Positions 5,328 to 6,622 of a DNA stretch of 6,622 nt are shown here, piece by piece. The position numbers and the translations under genes are program-made. Below the pieces are notes generated by a model. It did not search any database. It was not told where the DNA came from and saw only the letters and a list, made by a program, of their open reading frames with translations. Numbering within the stretch: the stretch's first letter is position 1; every line of letters starts with the position of its first letter. Origin of the DNA: Holophagaceae bacterium (GTDB taxonomy: Bacteria; Acidobacteriota; Holophagae; Holophagales; Holophagaceae); contig PMJK01000180.1 in the NCBI GenBank assembly GCA_003158505.1, positions 179 to 6,800 of the forward strand, written 5' to 3'.

Positions 5328-5549
5328 ATGGGGCAGATTTATAAAGGAAGTCTGACAAGGTGCCTGGGGGGACGTCTTAAGCGAAGCCTAAGGTGCCATC
5401 CGGCCAGTGGATCACGGGTTCTGCCACCGATCACATTGGTCCTGTCCCTTATTTCCAGCCTATCCGCCCAGGCGTCGGACCGAGCTAGGCAAGAGAAGCA
5501 ACCGCGGTCTCTAGGACTAGAGCAAGGCCTGAAGGTCCGGGGGCGGTGA
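5328..5549 (+). CDS. Small protein with signal-peptide-like segment, coupled to the barrel gene
   Basis: The 73-residue product was not recognised. Residues 1-30 are basic (several Arg and Lys, two Cys). Residues 31-46 are hydrophobic (VLPPITLVLSLISSLS), followed by AQA at 47-49, a good signal peptidase I site. That would release a 24-residue Arg-, Lys- and Gln-rich peptide starting SDRARQEKQ. The n-region is long for a Sec signal, so a single-pass membrane anchor is an alternative. An ideal Shine-Dalgarno at 5317-5324 supports translation. The stop TGA (5547-5549) overlaps ATG 5549 of the barrel gene as TGATG, and the barrel gene has no strong ribosome-binding site of its own. The frame may therefore act mainly as a leader that drives barrel translation, or make a peptide that works with the barrel. 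Confidence 0.55.
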   Translation: MGQIYKGSLTRCLGGRLKRSLRCHPASGSRVLPPITLVLSLISSLSAQASDRARQEKQPRSLGLEQGLKVRGR

Positions 5550-6616
5550 TGCGTCGAGTGTGTCTTGCCGCCCTGGCTGCTCTCGGATTGGCTGCGGAGG
5601 AGCCCCTCCACGAGATGGGTCCTTTCCCCACCAGGGAAATGTTCCCGTTGTACCTCCCGACCATGGCCTACCAGCCCGTGGACCCGGTGCCCCTCGGCCA
5701 AGGGCAATGGCGCTGGGCCCTGAACTGGACCGAGGCCAACACCTTCCAGTTCTCCGATTTCTTCGAGAACCAGGCTCCCCGCGATCAGTCGGGACGCATA
5801 GCGGTCACACGCGATTACTTCGCGTCCGTCGTGGCCAAGCATCCGGACATCCCGACGCTCTACTTCTTCGACGAGGAGATCGCCCGCTTCGAACTGCAGG
5901 GCCGCTATGGCCTCACCGATCGCACGGACCTGTGGCTCTTTCTGCCCATCCAGAACCACACAGGCGGTTTCCTGGACCCACTCATCGAGGGCTTCCACAA
6001 GATTGGATTCGAGCAGTATGGGCGCGACCTAGTGACGAAGAACCAGGTCACCCTCGCCGTCGCCAACAACGGGAAGGTCACCTTCTTCAGCAATGAGCGG
6101 ATAGTCGGCAAGACCCAGGATCCGGTGCTAGGCATCACCCAGCGCCTCCTCCAGACACAGGATTGGACGGTCTCGGGCACCTTCAGCCTGAAACCACCCC
6201 TCACCCACACCTACGACGTCTACCAGTCAGGCTGGGACCAGAGTTACGGCATCACGGCCCAGTGGCGGGCCGCCCCGCGGCACGTCTTCTACTTCGGCGG
6301 AGCCTTCATCGAGCGCCCCCGCGGGAGTTCCAGCTACACTGCCCTCGGCTTCCGGGACGGGGTCGGGCTCCACGCCACCTGGGAGTACCGGAAGTGGCGG
6401 ACGGTCCAGCCCTACGTCCAACTCTACTGGCAGAGCGGCTACCTCGCGCCTCAGCCCTACCAGCACTTCGACCAGCCGAGCCTCCAGCACGACATCGGCG
6501 TCCACTGGCACTGGACCACGCGCACCACCCTGACCTTCCGCTACCTCAACAACATTTCCCACAACGGGAACACGGCCGACATGGGTCTTGGGGTGAGCCT
6601 GACCGCCCACTTCTAG
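5549..6616 (+). CDS. Outer-membrane beta-barrel protein, DUF3187-like
   Basis: The 355-residue product begins with a short Sec signal (MRRVCLAALAALGLAA), with likely cleavage after Ala16. The mature start contains GPFPTREMFPLYLPTMAY (24-41), resembling the conserved N-terminal motif of DUF3187 proteins, as I recall it; a profile search was not possible. The rest is rich in alternating aromatic and polar residues in short strands (for example VQPYVQLYWQSGYL and LTFRYLNNISHNGN), and the protein ends SLTAHF with a terminal Phe, the usual recognition signal for outer-membrane barrel assembly. The first half (about 75-200) contains a more globular insert with FFDEEIARFELQGRYGLTDRTDLWLFLPI. Function is unknown; a channel or structural role is inference. 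ATG 5549 is preferred over GTG 5546 because it overlaps the upstream stop. The gene is complete, ending 6 bases before the window edge. Confidence 0.8.
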   Translation: MRRVCLAALAALGLAAEEPLHEMGPFPTREMFPLYLPTMAYQPVDPVPLGQGQWRWALNWTEANTFQFSDFFENQAPRDQSGRIAVTRDYFASVVAKHPDIPTLYFFDEEIARFELQGRYGLTDRTDLWLFLPIQNHTGGFLDPLIEGFHKIGFEQYGRDLVTKNQVTLAVANNGKVTFFSNERIVGKTQDPVLGITQRLLQTQDWTVSGTFSLKPPLTHTYDVYQSGWDQSYGITAQWRAAPRHVFYFGGAFIERPRGSSSYTALGFRDGVGLHATWEYRKWRTVQPYVQLYWQSGYLAPQPYQHFDQPSLQHDIGVHWHWTTRTTLTFRYLNNISHNGNTADMGLGVSLTAHF

Positions 6617-6622
6617 AGACGG

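Noticed and set aside
5339..5998. - strand open frame of 219 codons across the peptide and barrel genes
   Set aside because: It spans two coupled + strand genes that have good start signals and a signal peptide; the antisense translation has no recognisable feature.
1..6622. Mobile element, CRISPR array, tRNA or rRNA
   Set aside because: I saw no transposase or integrase motif, terminal repeats, regularly spaced direct repeats, or conserved tRNA/rRNA sequence on either strand.

Overview
The window reads as a GC-rich bacterial chromosome segment in which every supportable gene lies on the + strand. Taxonomy is not certain. An outer-membrane-type beta-barrel protein with a Sec signal and a C-terminal Phe points to a Gram-negative envelope. 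The mix of genes (RimI-nitrilase pair, long pyruvate-kinase-like protein, collagen-like protein, DUF3187-like barrel) would suit an Acidobacteriota (Holophagae-type) or deltaproteobacterial-type genome. That is a low-confidence inference. No mobile element, CRISPR array, tRNA or rRNA was recognised.

Layout. Bases 1-306 hold no confident gene. Bases 307-1907 hold two overlapping, probably translationally coupled genes: a GNAT (RimI-like) acetyltransferase and a nitrilase-superfamily amidohydrolase with an intact Glu-Lys-Cys triad. Together they match a family usually seen as one fused protein (class 12 nitrilases), split here at a TGATG junction. Bases 1908-2062 are intergenic; a long 13/14 inverted repeat spans the start region of the next gene. 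Bases 2063-4024 encode a 653-residue pyruvate-kinase-like protein. It has an extra N-terminal helical domain, an enlarged and possibly duplicated B domain, Lys at the K+-independence position, and no C-terminal regulatory domain.

Bases 4109-5048 carry three closely spaced small genes: a Cys-rich 86-residue protein, a 64-residue orphan, and a 155-residue protein with a Lys-rich head, a nine-triplet collagen-like Gly-X-Y tract and a short tail. The last has a near-perfect Shine-Dalgarno that overlaps the stop of the orphan. Bases 5049-5327 are non-coding, with three hairpins and an AT-rich patch that may be a promoter region. Bases 5328-6616 form a two-gene unit: a 73-residue signal-peptide-like protein with an ideal Shine-Dalgarno, coupled by TGATG to a DUF3187-like outer-membrane beta-barrel protein.

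How they work together. Only two functional units are supported by spacing: the acetyltransferase/amidohydrolase pair, and the small exported peptide plus barrel. The pyruvate-kinase-like gene looks like a separate transcription unit. The three small genes may form one short operon. I see no convincing evidence that the whole window is a single system.
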